64,000 nt of DNA, taken from contig DHOR01000040.1 of assembly GCA_002409995.1 (NCBI GenBank), positions 292,926 to 356,925 on the forward strand, written 5' to 3'. Positions 33,754 through 42,183 of this stretch are shown in pieces (positions within the stretch are counted from its first letter, which is position 1; each line of letters begins with the position of its first letter). Origin of the DNA: Hungatella sp. UBA5385. Lineage in GTDB: Bacteria; Bacillota; Clostridia; Lachnospirales; Lachnospiraceae. The translations under genes were made by a program, and so were the position numbers. Below the pieces are notes generated by a model. It had not been told where the DNA came from. It searched no databases and saw only the letters and a program-made list of their open reading frames with translations.

Positions 33754-34172
33754 ATATCAGCGGACTAAAAGAAGGTATCGTATTAGACCACATTCAGGCA
33801 GGTAAAAGCCTGGAAATTTATTACAATCTTGGTTTAGACGAATTAGACTGTCAGGTTGCTATTATTAAAAATGCAAGAAGCAACAAAATGGGTAGAAAAG
33901 ACATCATTAAAATCGAAGGCGGACTGGATCATATAGATCTTGATGTTCTTGGCTACATTGATCACAATATTACAGTTAATATTATTCGTGATAATGTAAT
34001 TACAGAAAAACGCGCATTAAGTCTTCCTAAGAAGATCAACAATGTGATTCACTGCAAGAATCCTCGCTGCATCACTTCTATTGAGCAGGAACTTCCTCAT
34101 GAATTTTATCTTTCTGATGAGGTTACAGAAACTTATCGCTGTAAGTATTGTGAAGAGAAATATACTAAATAA
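33747..34172 (+). CDS. pyrI: Aspartate carbamoyltransferase regulatory subunit
   Basis: 141 aa; binds nucleotide effectors and holds the catalytic trimers together. The allosteric domain starts MLNISGLKEGIVLDHI. The C-terminal zinc domain has four cysteines, CKNPRC and CKYC. It overlaps the end of pyrB and is followed by a strong terminator. Confidence 0.95.
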   Translation: MLNISGLKEGIVLDHIQAGKSLEIYYNLGLDELDCQVAIIKNARSNKMGRKDIIKIEGGLDHIDLDVLGYIDHNITVNIIRDNVITEKRALSLPKKINNVIHCKNPRCITSIEQELPHEFYLSDEVTETYRCKYCEEKYTK

Positions 34173-34183
34173 GCCAAAACAGT

Positions 34184-34218
34184 AAGGGGGAGAAAGCCAA
34201 AACAGCTTTCTCCCCCTT
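34184..34218. terminator. Bidirectional terminator between pyrI and the amidase gene
   Basis: AAGGGGGAGAAAGC (34184-34197) pairs with GCTTTCTCCCCCTT (34205-34218) around a CAAAACA loop, with T residues behind the plus-strand side. It also sits just after the minus-strand amidase stop. Confidence 0.88.
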
Positions 34219-34245
34219 TATAAACCAATTACACTCAATCACTCA

Positions 34246-35712
34246 TTAATCCAATAATCCCGGTCTGTTCATCCCAACAACATCATTAGCCTGCTCATAA
34301 GCATAAGCAAATTTCAGTAATTCGAAATCACTTCTTGGCTTACCGATCAGCTGGATTCCCATGGATAAGCCATCCTTATTAAATCCGGCAGGAATAGCAG
34401 CAACAGGATTGCCTGTTAATGTCCAATGGGTAACGATCTCCATCCAGCGATGATAGGTATCCATCTTCTTGCCTGCAACTTCTGCTGGCCAATGAATGTT
34501 CTTATCAAAAGCAAATACCTGAGCAGTTGGAACTGCAACAAAATCATAAGTTTCAAATACCTTAAGCAGAGCATGGAACCACTGGCTTCTCTTAACAGAG
34601 GCAAAATATAAATCCTGAATGTTATATTTTAAGGAACCTTCATACTCGAAGATTGCCTCTGGTTTTAACAGTTTTTTCTTCTCTGGATCATCATAGAAGC
34701 TCTTTAATGAGATGGCTCCAAAGTGACGGAATGGAAGCCATACTTCATTCCATAATAATTCAGGGTCAAATGGATTCTCAATAGCTTCTACTGAAGCTCC
34801 AAAGCTTGGGAATGTTTTTAAAGCATTTTCACATACTTCTAAAACACCATCTTCCATAGGAAGGTATCCATTCCAGTCACCAAGCCATGCCACTTTCTTA
34901 CCTGTCATATCGCCCTTTAATGATTCTTCCACATTATCAGGTGTTAAATTCTTCAAATTAACATCATCTTCTAAAGTTGCAGGTGTTGCTGCATCGTATC
35001 CTGACTGGGTTCCCAGTAAAAGAGCTAAGTCCGCAACTGTTCTTGCCATAGGCCCTCTCATTGGACAGGTGGATAAGAATAAATCAGCTCCAGGTGAAGG
35101 AATTCTGCCCCAGGAAGGACGGTATCCATATACATTACAGTAACCTGCAGGGTTTCTTAAGGAGCCCATGAAATCGCTTCCGTCAGCTACTGCCTGCATA
35201 CGCAGAGCCAGAGCCGATGCTGCACCGCCGCTGCTTCCTCCGGTAGTTCTCTCAGGATCATAAGGATTGCCTGATGGACCATATACAGGGTTATAGGTCT
35301 GAGAGCCGAATCCCCATTCCGGTGTATTGGTTTTACCGATAATAATGGAGCCTGCATCCTTCATTCTCTTTACCAAAAGGCTGTCCTCTTTTGGAATGTA
35401 GTCCTTGAAAATAGGAGAACCCTGTGAGCTGACAATTCCTGCTGTATTTTCCAAGTCCTTAATTGCCTGTGGGAATCCATGCATCCAGCCATTGCTGTTG
35501 CCTGCCTGCAGCTCCTCGTCCTTCTCTTTTGCCTGCTTCATCAGCAGCTCACGATCCTGTAATGCAACAATTGCAGTTACCTTAGGATTTACTTTGTCAA
35601 TCTGGTTTAAGTAGGCATCCATAACCTCCTGGCAGGAAACCTCCTTACTCTGAATGTTTTTTGACAGTTCCCTTCCTGACCATTCTACAATTTCTTTTCC
35701 TTTTTCTAACAT
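34246..35712 (-). CDS. Amidase-signature family hydrolase (GatA-like), substrate unknown
   Basis: 488 aa. The Ser-cisSer-Lys triad is visible: Lys85 in FPQAIKDLENTAG, Ser160 in TTGGSSGGAASALA, and the nucleophile about Ser184 in DGSDFMGSLRNPAG (the usual GSDTGGSIR varied to FMGSLR). A lone amidase without gatB/gatC neighbours is not a tRNA amidotransferase. It is the last gene of the minus-strand run that carries the malonate decarboxylase genes, 104 bp after mdcG. Hydrolysis of malonamate or another amide to malonate would suit this setting, but substrate specificity cannot be read and it may be separately expressed. Confidence 0.85.
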   Translation of the reverse strand: MLEKGKEIVEWSGRELSKNIQSKEVSCQEVMDAYLNQIDKVNPKVTAIVALQDRELLMKQAKEKDEELQAGNSNGWMHGFPQAIKDLENTAGIVSSQGSPIFKDYIPKEDSLLVKRMKDAGSIIIGKTNTPEWGFGSQTYNPVYGPSGNPYDPERTTGGSSGGAASALALRMQAVADGSDFMGSLRNPAGYCNVYGYRPSWGRIPSPGADLFLSTCPMRGPMARTVADLALLLGTQSGYDAATPATLEDDVNLKNLTPDNVEESLKGDMTGKKVAWLGDWNGYLPMEDGVLEVCENALKTFPSFGASVEAIENPFDPELLWNEVWLPFRHFGAISLKSFYDDPEKKKLLKPEAIFEYEGSLKYNIQDLYFASVKRSQWFHALLKVFETYDFVAVPTAQVFAFDKNIHWPAEVAGKKMDTYHRWMEIVTHWTLTGNPVAAIPAGFNKDGLSMGIQLIGKPRSDFELLKFAYAYEQANDVVGMNRPGLLD

Positions 35713-35815
35713 CTTTAATCTCCTGTTCTCTATTCTCAGATTCTTGTAAAGCTCTCTTCTCTCTTGCTAAAAATGTTAATACTTTTGTAAAATTACCAAA
35801 TCACTCAATTATTTC

Positions 35816-36499
35816 CTATCTGCTGAAACACTCTGTCATCAGCAGTTCCTGTTTATTTAGAATATCAACTTCGTAAAGTCCTTTTGCCAGCACTGTTTTT
35901 TGATCAGAGATCAGTTCCTTCAACTTAACCCCATAATGCACTCTGCATTCCACCTCTACATCAATCCTGTAACCGGTCTCCTGCTCCAGACCTTCAATCT
36001 CCTGGTAAAAGAACTGTAAATCTGCAAATTCCTTCTCCCTCCTGATATAAATATCAAGATCTGATTCCTGTCTGCAATATGGCTTTGAAGTGACCAACTC
36101 TAATGCTGTCGAACCATAAATCCCCACACAAAAGCCTGTACGCTCCCCTGCTGACTGTATTTTATTTATTACCTCTTTCTGAGCAATGGAACTTCCCGGC
36201 AGATAGTTCTTAATTACATCAAAGGGCGTAATCTTCTCTTTTATACCTGATAAAGGTATCTCCGAATTTCCCCGAAGTCTCACCCCATCTTCAATGAGAT
36301 AAGAGGAAAATCCAACAAAAAGATAACCTTCTTTGAAAAACTCCTGCCTTTTAACAATTGCCGGAATATTCTCGTTTCTGATAATAGTAAGAAAGTCCTG
36401 CCATTTTTTATCTTTTATATTATAGACTTTAGTCATGGTTTTTAATCCATGGTTAAGTCCTTCTTCATTTAACAGCAGCAAGTCATGTCGTTTAAACAT
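35816..36499 (-). CDS. mdcG: Malonate decarboxylase holo-[ACP] synthase (phosphoribosyl-dephospho-CoA transferase)
   Basis: 227 aa. It would transfer the 2'-(5''-triphosphoribosyl)-3'-dephospho-CoA prosthetic group to the apo carrier protein. It has the nucleotidyltransferase-type acidic motif QESDLDIYI (Asp-x-Asp) and a preceding GIYGSTALELVT loop typical of MdcG, and starts MFKRHDLLLLNEEG. Only 3 nt separate it from the MadH-like ligase gene, and it is in the same operon as the carrier protein that it would modify. MdcB, encoded at 49675-50562, would make the prosthetic group. Confidence 0.88.
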   Translation of the reverse strand: MFKRHDLLLLNEEGLNHGLKTMTKVYNIKDKKWQDFLTIIRNENIPAIVKRQEFFKEGYLFVGFSSYLIEDGVRLRGNSEIPLSGIKEKITPFDVIKNYLPGSSIAQKEVINKIQSAGERTGFCVGIYGSTALELVTSKPYCRQESDLDIYIRREKEFADLQFFYQEIEGLEQETGYRIDVEVECRVHYGVKLKELISDQKTVLAKGLYEVDILNKQELLMTECFSR

Positions 36500-36502
36500 T
36501 GA

Positions 36503-37585
36503 TTACCTTCCCTTTATCCATGTTAAATCAGTTTTCTTCTGAGATTGGTACTCCATCTGTGCCTGAAGCAGTGAATCAATCATTCGGGTATTCTCTGGTC
36601 CTTGGATCACATAGGTTTCTGACGGATTTCCAGGATCATATATCTCTAAAACGGTTTGGTCACTATCCAGCTTAAGGTCAGGCGATACTCTGACAACCTT
36701 AGCTTTGATCCTTAATATAGTCTTGGCAAGTCTGTCTATTGTATCCCTTCCGCTGGCTGTTGTCTCAAGAATTCTTGTTTCAAGCTCAGAGGAAGCGCGG
36801 ACTCTGGAATAGGTGATGATCTTTCCCTGTGGATTACATACATGTCCCTGGTCTGATACAGGAAAGTTATCCCCAGTGGAAAGTCCTCCTACAAACAGAG
36901 CACTGCTGTCTCCTTCTCTGGAAGGAATTAAATTAATATCTTCTCTCAGTTCAATTCCATCTAAAGTAAGCCAGCCAAATTCCTGACATCCATATAGATC
37001 ATGGACAGTTCCTGATACATATTTCTCAGCAGCAGGAATCAGTTCTAAATCAAGGGGTGTTCCTGCTGTAATGAGAATCAGCCCCTGAGGCAGAAGTGAA
37101 GCAAGCCCCATTCTGTCAGCATCTTCAAGAGCAGCCCGCAGAAAAGAGGATTCTCCAATAACAGCTTTTGGCTTTTCTTCACATAAAGCCAGAATCAGTG
37201 CATCTCTGCTGGAATTCTTCAGAAAAGACCAGTTAAGCCCATAGGAATCCAATGCATTTTTGGAAAATACATTAACAAGAGGAGGATAGGTGAATAAAAT
37301 AGAATCCCCCTTCTTAAGCCCTGATAGTGCAAGAGCTTTTTCTGAAGCCTTTACCCTGTCTTCAATCTCACTATGAGTCACACCCACAATGTTTTGAAAT
37401 GCTGTAGACCCTGTAGTAATGGAGATATAAGCCAAATTAAAAGGCGTATGAATCTCCTCTATTACATGAGCACCTGTAGGGCCGTAGATTCCTTTATCCA
37501 CCAGACTGCGCCTTGGCATTTCCTCCAGGGTAGGCGCTGTGTGAAAGTCCTCAACAAATTCCTTTAGCTCTTCCAGTCTTTTCAT
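36503..37585 (-). CDS. MadH-like acetate:[ACP] ligase (AMP-forming-type)
   Basis: 360 aa with an adenylate-forming-enzyme-like organisation: an N-terminal segment (TTGSTAFQNIVGVTHSEIEDRV, GLKKGDSILFTYPPLVNVFSKN), a central GLILITAGTPLDLEL/YGCQEFGWLTLDG core and a C-terminal domain. In Malonomonas rubra, MadH reacylates the deacetyl carrier protein with acetate at ATP expense, which starts the malonate cycle. Identity here rests on position among mad genes and on the ANL-like motifs; family-level assignment is good but the exact reaction is inferred. It lies 13 nt after mdcE and 3 nt before mdcG. Confidence 0.7.
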   Translation of the reverse strand: MKRLEELKEFVEDFHTAPTLEEMPRRSLVDKGIYGPTGAHVIEEIHTPFNLAYISITTGSTAFQNIVGVTHSEIEDRVKASEKALALSGLKKGDSILFTYPPLVNVFSKNALDSYGLNWSFLKNSSRDALILALCEEKPKAVIGESSFLRAALEDADRMGLASLLPQGLILITAGTPLDLELIPAAEKYVSGTVHDLYGCQEFGWLTLDGIELREDINLIPSREGDSSALFVGGLSTGDNFPVSDQGHVCNPQGKIITYSRVRASSELETRILETTASGRDTIDRLAKTILRIKAKVVRVSPDLKLDSDQTVLEIYDPGNPSETYVIQGPENTRMIDSLLQAQMEYQSQKKTDLTWIKGR

Positions 37586-37598
37586 CTAATTTATCACC

Positions 37599-38477
37599 TC
37601 ATAAATAATCGTTTTCGATTTCAGCAAATTCCTGCTGCATTTTATTAATAACTTCCAGACGTGCTCCACGTCCGCCTCTCTCTGCACCAAGGGTACCTCT
37701 GCCCCATGGCCCTGCTTCCATAGATCTTCCTTCTGCATTGAGCTGATAAATCTCGTCCACATGTCTGGATATAATATCTGACATATCAGAAACATCATCA
37801 ATAATCTCTTCCACTCCGCCCAGCTTATAGAAGAAATCTGCACCTGAAGCGAATACAGGGTTGGTTTCTGACAGACTCTGAAGTGTTTCAATGTCCATCT
37901 TTGTAATCCTTGCAATACTTGACAATGGCATAACATGGATCATAGTTCCATGCTCCTTAGACAAGGTCAGAATATGATCTGCCTGAAGTCCATGACACAG
38001 GAAAGCGCCGCTGATGGCTCTTCCGATAATCATGGCAATTACAGGATGTCCTTCCTGTCTTGCTTCTGTTAATGCAAGCTGATAAGACCCTGTTGCCTTG
38101 TTCATTCCAAAGATCTCTTCCTGCTTACCAGGACCATTACCTGGGGAATCCACAAGAAGAATAAGAGGTCTTTTCTCTGAAGCAGGTTTACCTCTGTCAG
38201 CCTCAATTGTTTTATAGACAGCAATTGCCATCTTATATGCTTCTTCCATACCGATAATGCCGGAATAAACTACCGGGAATCTTGGATTAAATACCTTGGC
38301 ATCATTGGCAATCACAGTAACAGTTCTGCCTTTTAGTTTCCCTGTACCGATGACAGCGCCCGGCCCAATCTCTGACTGGTGGGTAAAACCGCCTATGATA
38401 TTCTCTTCAAAAGAACCCTCATCCAGTATGATCTGTATGGCGTCTCTGCCTTTACCTACAAGCTTTTGTATTGCCAT
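37599..38477 (-). CDS. mdcE: Malonyl-[ACP] carboxyltransferase/decarboxylase gamma subunit
   Basis: 292 aa, crotonase-fold carboxyltransferase half. Motifs are GPGAVIGTGKLKGRTVTVIANDAKVF, LLVDSPGNGPGKQEEIFGMN and IGRAISGAFLCHGLQAD (oxyanion-type loops). With the beta subunit it removes the carboxyl from malonyl-S-ACP; in the Na+-pumping systems (MadC/MadD of M. rubra) it is passed to biotin. It starts 2 nt after mdcD and belongs to a tight run mdcA-C-D-E. Both Mdc and Mad names fit this subunit; the biotin genes nearby favour the Mad mechanism. Confidence 0.9.
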   Translation of the reverse strand: MAIQKLVGKGRDAIQIILDEGSFEENIIGGFTHQSEIGPGAVIGTGKLKGRTVTVIANDAKVFNPRFPVVYSGIIGMEEAYKMAIAVYKTIEADRGKPASEKRPLILLVDSPGNGPGKQEEIFGMNKATGSYQLALTEARQEGHPVIAMIIGRAISGAFLCHGLQADHILTLSKEHGTMIHVMPLSSIARITKMDIETLQSLSETNPVFASGADFFYKLGGVEEIIDDVSDMSDIISRHVDEIYQLNAEGRSMEAGPWGRGTLGAERGGRGARLEVINKMQQEFAEIENDYL

Positions 38478-38479
38478 CC

Positions 38480-39445
38480 TTATCTACCTCCTCTGGGTCT
38501 TATTTTTACAGAATTCATGAAATCTTCATAGTAAAGATCCTGAATCTGATCCGCGTTTTCATTGCCGAAATATCTCCACACATCCTTGGAATCTTTAGGA
38601 TGAAGCTCTGTGGAAAGTCCTACTAAGCTAAGCTGTTCTTCCACAAGTTCCAGGGAACCTATGCTTCTGTAGCTTGCGATTTCTGAATAAGGCATTTTTA
38701 AAACTTCCTCAATCTGATTGCGGAATGCTTCAATGCTGTCATCTACAAGGAATGCGCAGTCTCTCATAATATACTTATGTTTTCCGCCTGTTGTTCTGTA
38801 GATTAAAGCTCTGTCTGTGGAGTCAAACTCCTTTTTGCCCATTACTTCCTCAATAACCTCAGGTCCTGTAAGACCGATTCTTCCAAGCTCACTCATAATC
38901 ACAAGATCAGTGGCTACACAGACAAATCCCATACCGCCAAAACAGCCAACCTTGCTGCCTACCAGGGAAATAACCGGAACCTTATTGCGGCACTTCTGAA
39001 TCCACTCCATAATCTCAGCATGAGCCAGAAGTCCAGCATTGGACTCGTGAAGACGTACACCGCCTGTTTCAAAGGAGAATACAACAGCAGGGATTCTGCT
39101 TTCGTAATCATTTGGATATTTGTCAACAATTTTATCATACAGCTGCAGAGCCACCTGGAACAGGCCGGATATTTTGGCTCCGCCTACTTCACCCACTGCA
39201 CCTCCGATAAAACGGCCTTCCTGAGAGATAACAAACACAGGTCTTGTGCCGATTTTACCAACTCCTGTTACAACACCGTCATCAAAGCAGACAGCTTCTC
39301 CAAGAACAGGAAGGTGAGGGCTTGTAAACTTATCTATAGGAGCTATGAGTTCCTTAAATGTGCCTTCATCTACAAGGCCAATTGCTCTTTCTCTTGCCGG
39401 GGATTCATAAAAGCTTGTATTCTGTAATTCTTTCCAGCTCATCAT
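38480..39445 (-). CDS. mdcD: Malonyl-[ACP] carboxyltransferase/decarboxylase beta subunit
   Basis: 321 aa, the partner of the gamma subunit in the carboxyltransferase (MadC/MdcD). It starts MMSWKELQNTSFYESPARERAIGLVDEG and contains VFVISQEGRFIGGAVGEVGGAKI, SFETGGVRLHESNAGLLAHAEI and LVGSKVGCFGGMGFVCVATD, crotonase-like acyl-binding features. Its ATG overlaps the carrier protein stop codon (TAATG), showing translational coupling. Confidence 0.92.
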   Translation of the reverse strand: MMSWKELQNTSFYESPARERAIGLVDEGTFKELIAPIDKFTSPHLPVLGEAVCFDDGVVTGVGKIGTRPVFVISQEGRFIGGAVGEVGGAKISGLFQVALQLYDKIVDKYPNDYESRIPAVVFSFETGGVRLHESNAGLLAHAEIMEWIQKCRNKVPVISLVGSKVGCFGGMGFVCVATDLVIMSELGRIGLTGPEVIEEVMGKKEFDSTDRALIYRTTGGKHKYIMRDCAFLVDDSIEAFRNQIEEVLKMPYSEIASYRSIGSLELVEEQLSLVGLSTELHPKDSKDVWRYFGNENADQIQDLYYEDFMNSVKIRPRGGR

Positions 39446-39771
39446 TATAATATCCCTCCTTTTGCCTCTGCCAGTGCCTGTTTTAATCTCATAGAAACAA
39501 TAAATGGTGTGGAGTTGTTATCATTGATCTCAATCACTACATTGCCCACTTTATTGCTTTCTACGAATTTACTGAGAACCTTTTCCCATATATCATCAAA
39601 TCCTTTAACGGGAGTTACGATTTTAGCTTCTACCTTGCCTCCCAAGTCCTCATGGCGCAGCAATATCTCCAAATCTCCCGATCCTACCACTCCTGTATGA
39701 GACCATTCCTCTGGAATGGATTCGTAATCACCTTTTGCCTGAAAGGTGAAATTCATTTCCTGTAATGCCAT
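39445..39771 (-). CDS. mdcC: Malonate decarboxylase acyl carrier protein (delta subunit)
   Basis: 108-aa carrier protein. The prosthetic-group attachment site is Ser31 in HTGVVGSGDLEILL, the conserved MdcC/MadE motif. It carries acetyl and malonyl groups on a triphosphoribosyl-dephospho-CoA arm attached through MdcG. It lies 20 nt after mdcA and overlaps mdcD by 1 nt. It is unlike fatty-acid ACP, which bears a DSL motif. Confidence 0.93.
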   Translation of the reverse strand: MALQEMNFTFQAKGDYESIPEEWSHTGVVGSGDLEILLRHEDLGGKVEAKIVTPVKGFDDIWEKVLSKFVESNKVGNVVIEINDNNSTPFIVSMRLKQALAEAKGGIL

Positions 39772-39791
39772 AGTTACACTCCCTTTCCTGA

Positions 39792-41462
39792 TTACCAGTT
39801 TCTGTATCTTGCCGGAGGCTCATATAGTCCCTTGGACCATTTTACAAGTTCACGGACATTCTTGGCTGCAAGCATATTTCTGTTGGCTTTTGTAATGTCA
39901 ATACCCAAATCTTCCGGAGTTTTTACAATTCCCTTTTCACGCAGCGCCTGAGTTTCTGCTTCATCAGCAGACAGTCCAACTTCTGTATAGCCTGCAACGG
40001 CACGGATTGCTGCCATTCTCTCATCCAGGGAAGCGCATTTGTGAAGATAGGCGATTCCTTCCTCTGTAACAATGTGGGTTAAATCATCTCCATAGATCAT
40101 TACCGGCGGAATATCAAGCCCTGCTTTATCTGCCAGCTTCCATGCATCCAGCCTGTCCACAAATCCAGGTGCCAGCTTCTCTCTGAAGGTCTCCTGAAGC
40201 TGAACAACAAGACGTTTTCCTCTTGGCATATCTCCTGTCAGCTGTTCTCTCATTCCATATTCCTGTCCGCACTTTAACCATGCTTCAGAGGAGTGACGTC
40301 TTCCCTTCGCATCACAGCCCATGTTAGGAGCACCGCCAAAGCCGGTAATCCTCTCTGCTGTTGCAGTACTGCTGTTGCCGTATTTGTCAATCTGCAAGGT
40401 TCCTCCGATAAACATATCAAGAGCATAATGGCCTGCCATCTGTGCATAGGCACGGTTGGAACGAAGGCTGTCATCAGGTCCTGTAAAGAATATATCGGGT
40501 CTGTTTCTAATATAATTTTCCATACCAACTTCGCCGCCAAAGCAGTGAATGGATTTAACCCAGCCGCTTTCTATAGCAGGAATCAGGGAAGGATGAGGAT
40601 TTAAAGCAAAGTAAGAACAGATTTTGCCCTTTAATCCCAACTCTTCTCCATAAGTTGGCAGAAGCAGTTCAATGGCTGCCGTATCAAAGCCGATACCATG
40701 GTTGATACGCTGTACGCCATACTCTGCATAGATTCCCTTAATTGCCATCATAGCACGAAGAACCTGTGCATCTGTAATAAGGGCAGGGTCTCTGGTAAAC
40801 AGAGGTTCAACATAGAATGGATTGGGAGCTTCTATTACAAAGTCAACCCAGTCAGCAGGGATGTCCACTCTTGGAAGCTGATCCACAATTTCGTTGACCT
40901 GAGCAACCACAATTCCCTGTTTAAATTTTACCGACTCTATTACTACAGGAGTATCCTCTGTATTAAATCCTGTATAAAGATTACCATTTCTGTCAGCCTG
41001 ATAAGCTGCAACCAAAGCTACCCTTGGTGTTAAATCTATAAAATATCTGGCATACAGCTCCAGATAAGTGTGAATGTCACCCAGTTCAATGGTTCCCTGG
41101 TCAATCATTCTGGCAAGTCTGTCCGCCTGAGGACCTGAGAATGAAAAATCAATTTTCTTAGCTATTCCCTTTTCAAATAAATCCAGATGGCTTCCAAGAG
41201 AAATGGAGGACTGAACCATATGCAGATCGTGAATCTTTTCCACATCTACCTCACACAGAGATTTTGCTAAAAAATCAGCCTGCTTCTGGTTATCTCCCTC
41301 AATGTTCACCTTATCATAAGGTTTAATCACTGTCTCTAAGAGGGCTACCGCATTAGAAGCATCCACCTCTTTCCCCATCTTTACCAAAGGAATCGCTGCC
41401 TGGATTCTCTCGATCCGGTCTCTCTTTAAGCTGTCCCAGCTTATATTTGCATCATCCCTCAT
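39792..41462 (-). CDS. mdcA: Malonate:[ACP] transferase (malonate decarboxylase alpha subunit)
   Basis: 556 aa. It exchanges acetyl for malonyl on the carrier protein, releasing acetate. Length and motifs are those of MdcA/MadA: RIQAAIPLVKMGKEVDASNAVALLE, IEGDNQKQADFLAKSL, FVIEAPNPFYVEPLFTRDPAL, RINHGIGFDTAAIELLLPTYG and GGTLQIDKYGNSSTATAERITGFGGAPNMG. Start MRDDANISWDSLKRDRIERIQ, behind AAAGGAG. It heads the core run mdcA-C-D-E and is preceded by a HutP-family gene and a 150-bp leader with a short hairpin. Confidence 0.95.
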   Translation of the reverse strand: MRDDANISWDSLKRDRIERIQAAIPLVKMGKEVDASNAVALLETVIKPYDKVNIEGDNQKQADFLAKSLCEVDVEKIHDLHMVQSSISLGSHLDLFEKGIAKKIDFSFSGPQADRLARMIDQGTIELGDIHTYLELYARYFIDLTPRVALVAAYQADRNGNLYTGFNTEDTPVVIESVKFKQGIVVAQVNEIVDQLPRVDIPADWVDFVIEAPNPFYVEPLFTRDPALITDAQVLRAMMAIKGIYAEYGVQRINHGIGFDTAAIELLLPTYGEELGLKGKICSYFALNPHPSLIPAIESGWVKSIHCFGGEVGMENYIRNRPDIFFTGPDDSLRSNRAYAQMAGHYALDMFIGGTLQIDKYGNSSTATAERITGFGGAPNMGCDAKGRRHSSEAWLKCGQEYGMREQLTGDMPRGKRLVVQLQETFREKLAPGFVDRLDAWKLADKAGLDIPPVMIYGDDLTHIVTEEGIAYLHKCASLDERMAAIRAVAGYTEVGLSADEAETQALREKGIVKTPEDLGIDITKANRNMLAAKNVRELVKWSKGLYEPPARYRNW

Positions 41463-41541
41463 ATTCTCACTCCTTTACTTTGTTATTGCGCGTTAACTGT
41501 CTGCGCCTGACTACCACATCTTCGGATTAAAAAAAGATAAC

Positions 41542-41589
41542 AAAAAATTAAGCAGCTTAATTCTTGTCATCCTCTTTTACTCAATACTC
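41542..41589 (-). promoter_or_regulatory. Possible HutP-type antiterminator target in the hutP-mdcA intergenic leader
   Basis: In the 150-nt gap a hairpin, AATTAAG-CTG-CTTAATT (41562-41546), is followed by TTTTTTG, a short terminator-like structure. Three GAG triplets precede it on the minus strand (41589-87, 41582-80 and 41574-72), spaced 4 and 5 nt. HutP binds evenly spaced NAG triplets near a terminator. The stem is weak and the assignment is inferred from the neighbouring hutP-like gene. Confidence 0.35.
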
Positions 41590-41613
41590 AACCTTATTTT
41601 AATTCAAAATCTG

Positions 41614-42063
41614 TTAAATATGCATAATGCCTAAACCACATCGTTCATGGCTGGTTATGGGATGTATCGAAGAATCTCCAAACATGGCAACTGCTACCCA
41701 ATAATCATCTCTTACAATCGCAATCTTCAAAGCCATATGTGTGGAAGAGGAAGTGTTAACCATAACACCTCTCTTGGCTTCTTCCGTTGCATGTAAAATG
41801 GCATGTATATCGTGCGGATTCTTTTTGGCCAGACCGGCATTCAGGCTGGCACCAATTACTGCTCTATTAACCTTGTCCTGAAAATCCACATTGGATTTTC
41901 CACCCATTTCTGTTACAACAAAGTTAATGTTTTGCTCTTTAAATATCCTCTTCAAGTGGTTTTCATCATTAATATTCCTGGTCAGTGCGAGCAAAAGCGC
42001 ATTATACCCTACGGTTGACCCCGCCTGGTTAAATACTGACTGGAATGCGGAATTATCCTCCAA
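41614..42063 (-). CDS. HutP-family RNA-binding antiterminator
   Basis: 149 aa from a TTG at 42063 with AGGAGG 7 nt upstream; a Met at 42081 is less likely. It matches HutP of B. subtilis over the C-terminal half: HAILHATEEAKRGV against HALYHATMEALHGV, the LKIAIVRDDYWVAVAMFGD strand and the C-terminal IHPITSHERCGLGIMHI (GIGAPIKGLEHETFGVGINHI). The histidines used for ligand/Mg2+ binding are kept. HutP is a histidine-dependent antiterminator of the hut operon; here no hut genes are seen. It lies between madB and mdcA, with its own promoter, so it probably controls read-through into the malonate genes. The ligand is unknown. Confidence 0.85.
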   Translation of the reverse strand: MEDNSAFQSVFNQAGSTVGYNALLLALTRNINDENHLKRIFKEQNINFVVTEMGGKSNVDFQDKVNRAVIGASLNAGLAKKNPHDIHAILHATEEAKRGVMVNTSSSTHMALKIAIVRDDYWVAVAMFGDSSIHPITSHERCGLGIMHI

Positions 42064-42128
42064 AAAGAATCCTCCTCTCATGCCCTCATCTTCTCGTATT
42101 TTATAACTTTTTCTAATAAGCTTTATTA

Positions 42129-42157
42129 ATTATAGCTTATTTTTTGCTTTCCTTCAA
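42129..42157 (-). promoter_or_regulatory. Sigma-A promoter for the hutP-mdcACDE transcription unit
   Basis: TTGAAG (42157-42152), a 17-bp spacer and TATAAT (42134-42129) on the minus strand, about 60 nt before the hutP-like start. This splits the malonate locus into two minus-strand units. Confidence 0.75.
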
Positions 42158-42183
42158 TATTTTCTGCTAAATAATAGGAATAT

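Noticed and set aside
37586..37936. 116-aa minus-strand ORF at the mdcE 3' end
   Set aside because: Shadow frame of mdcE with no motifs; mdcE carries the family signature throughout.
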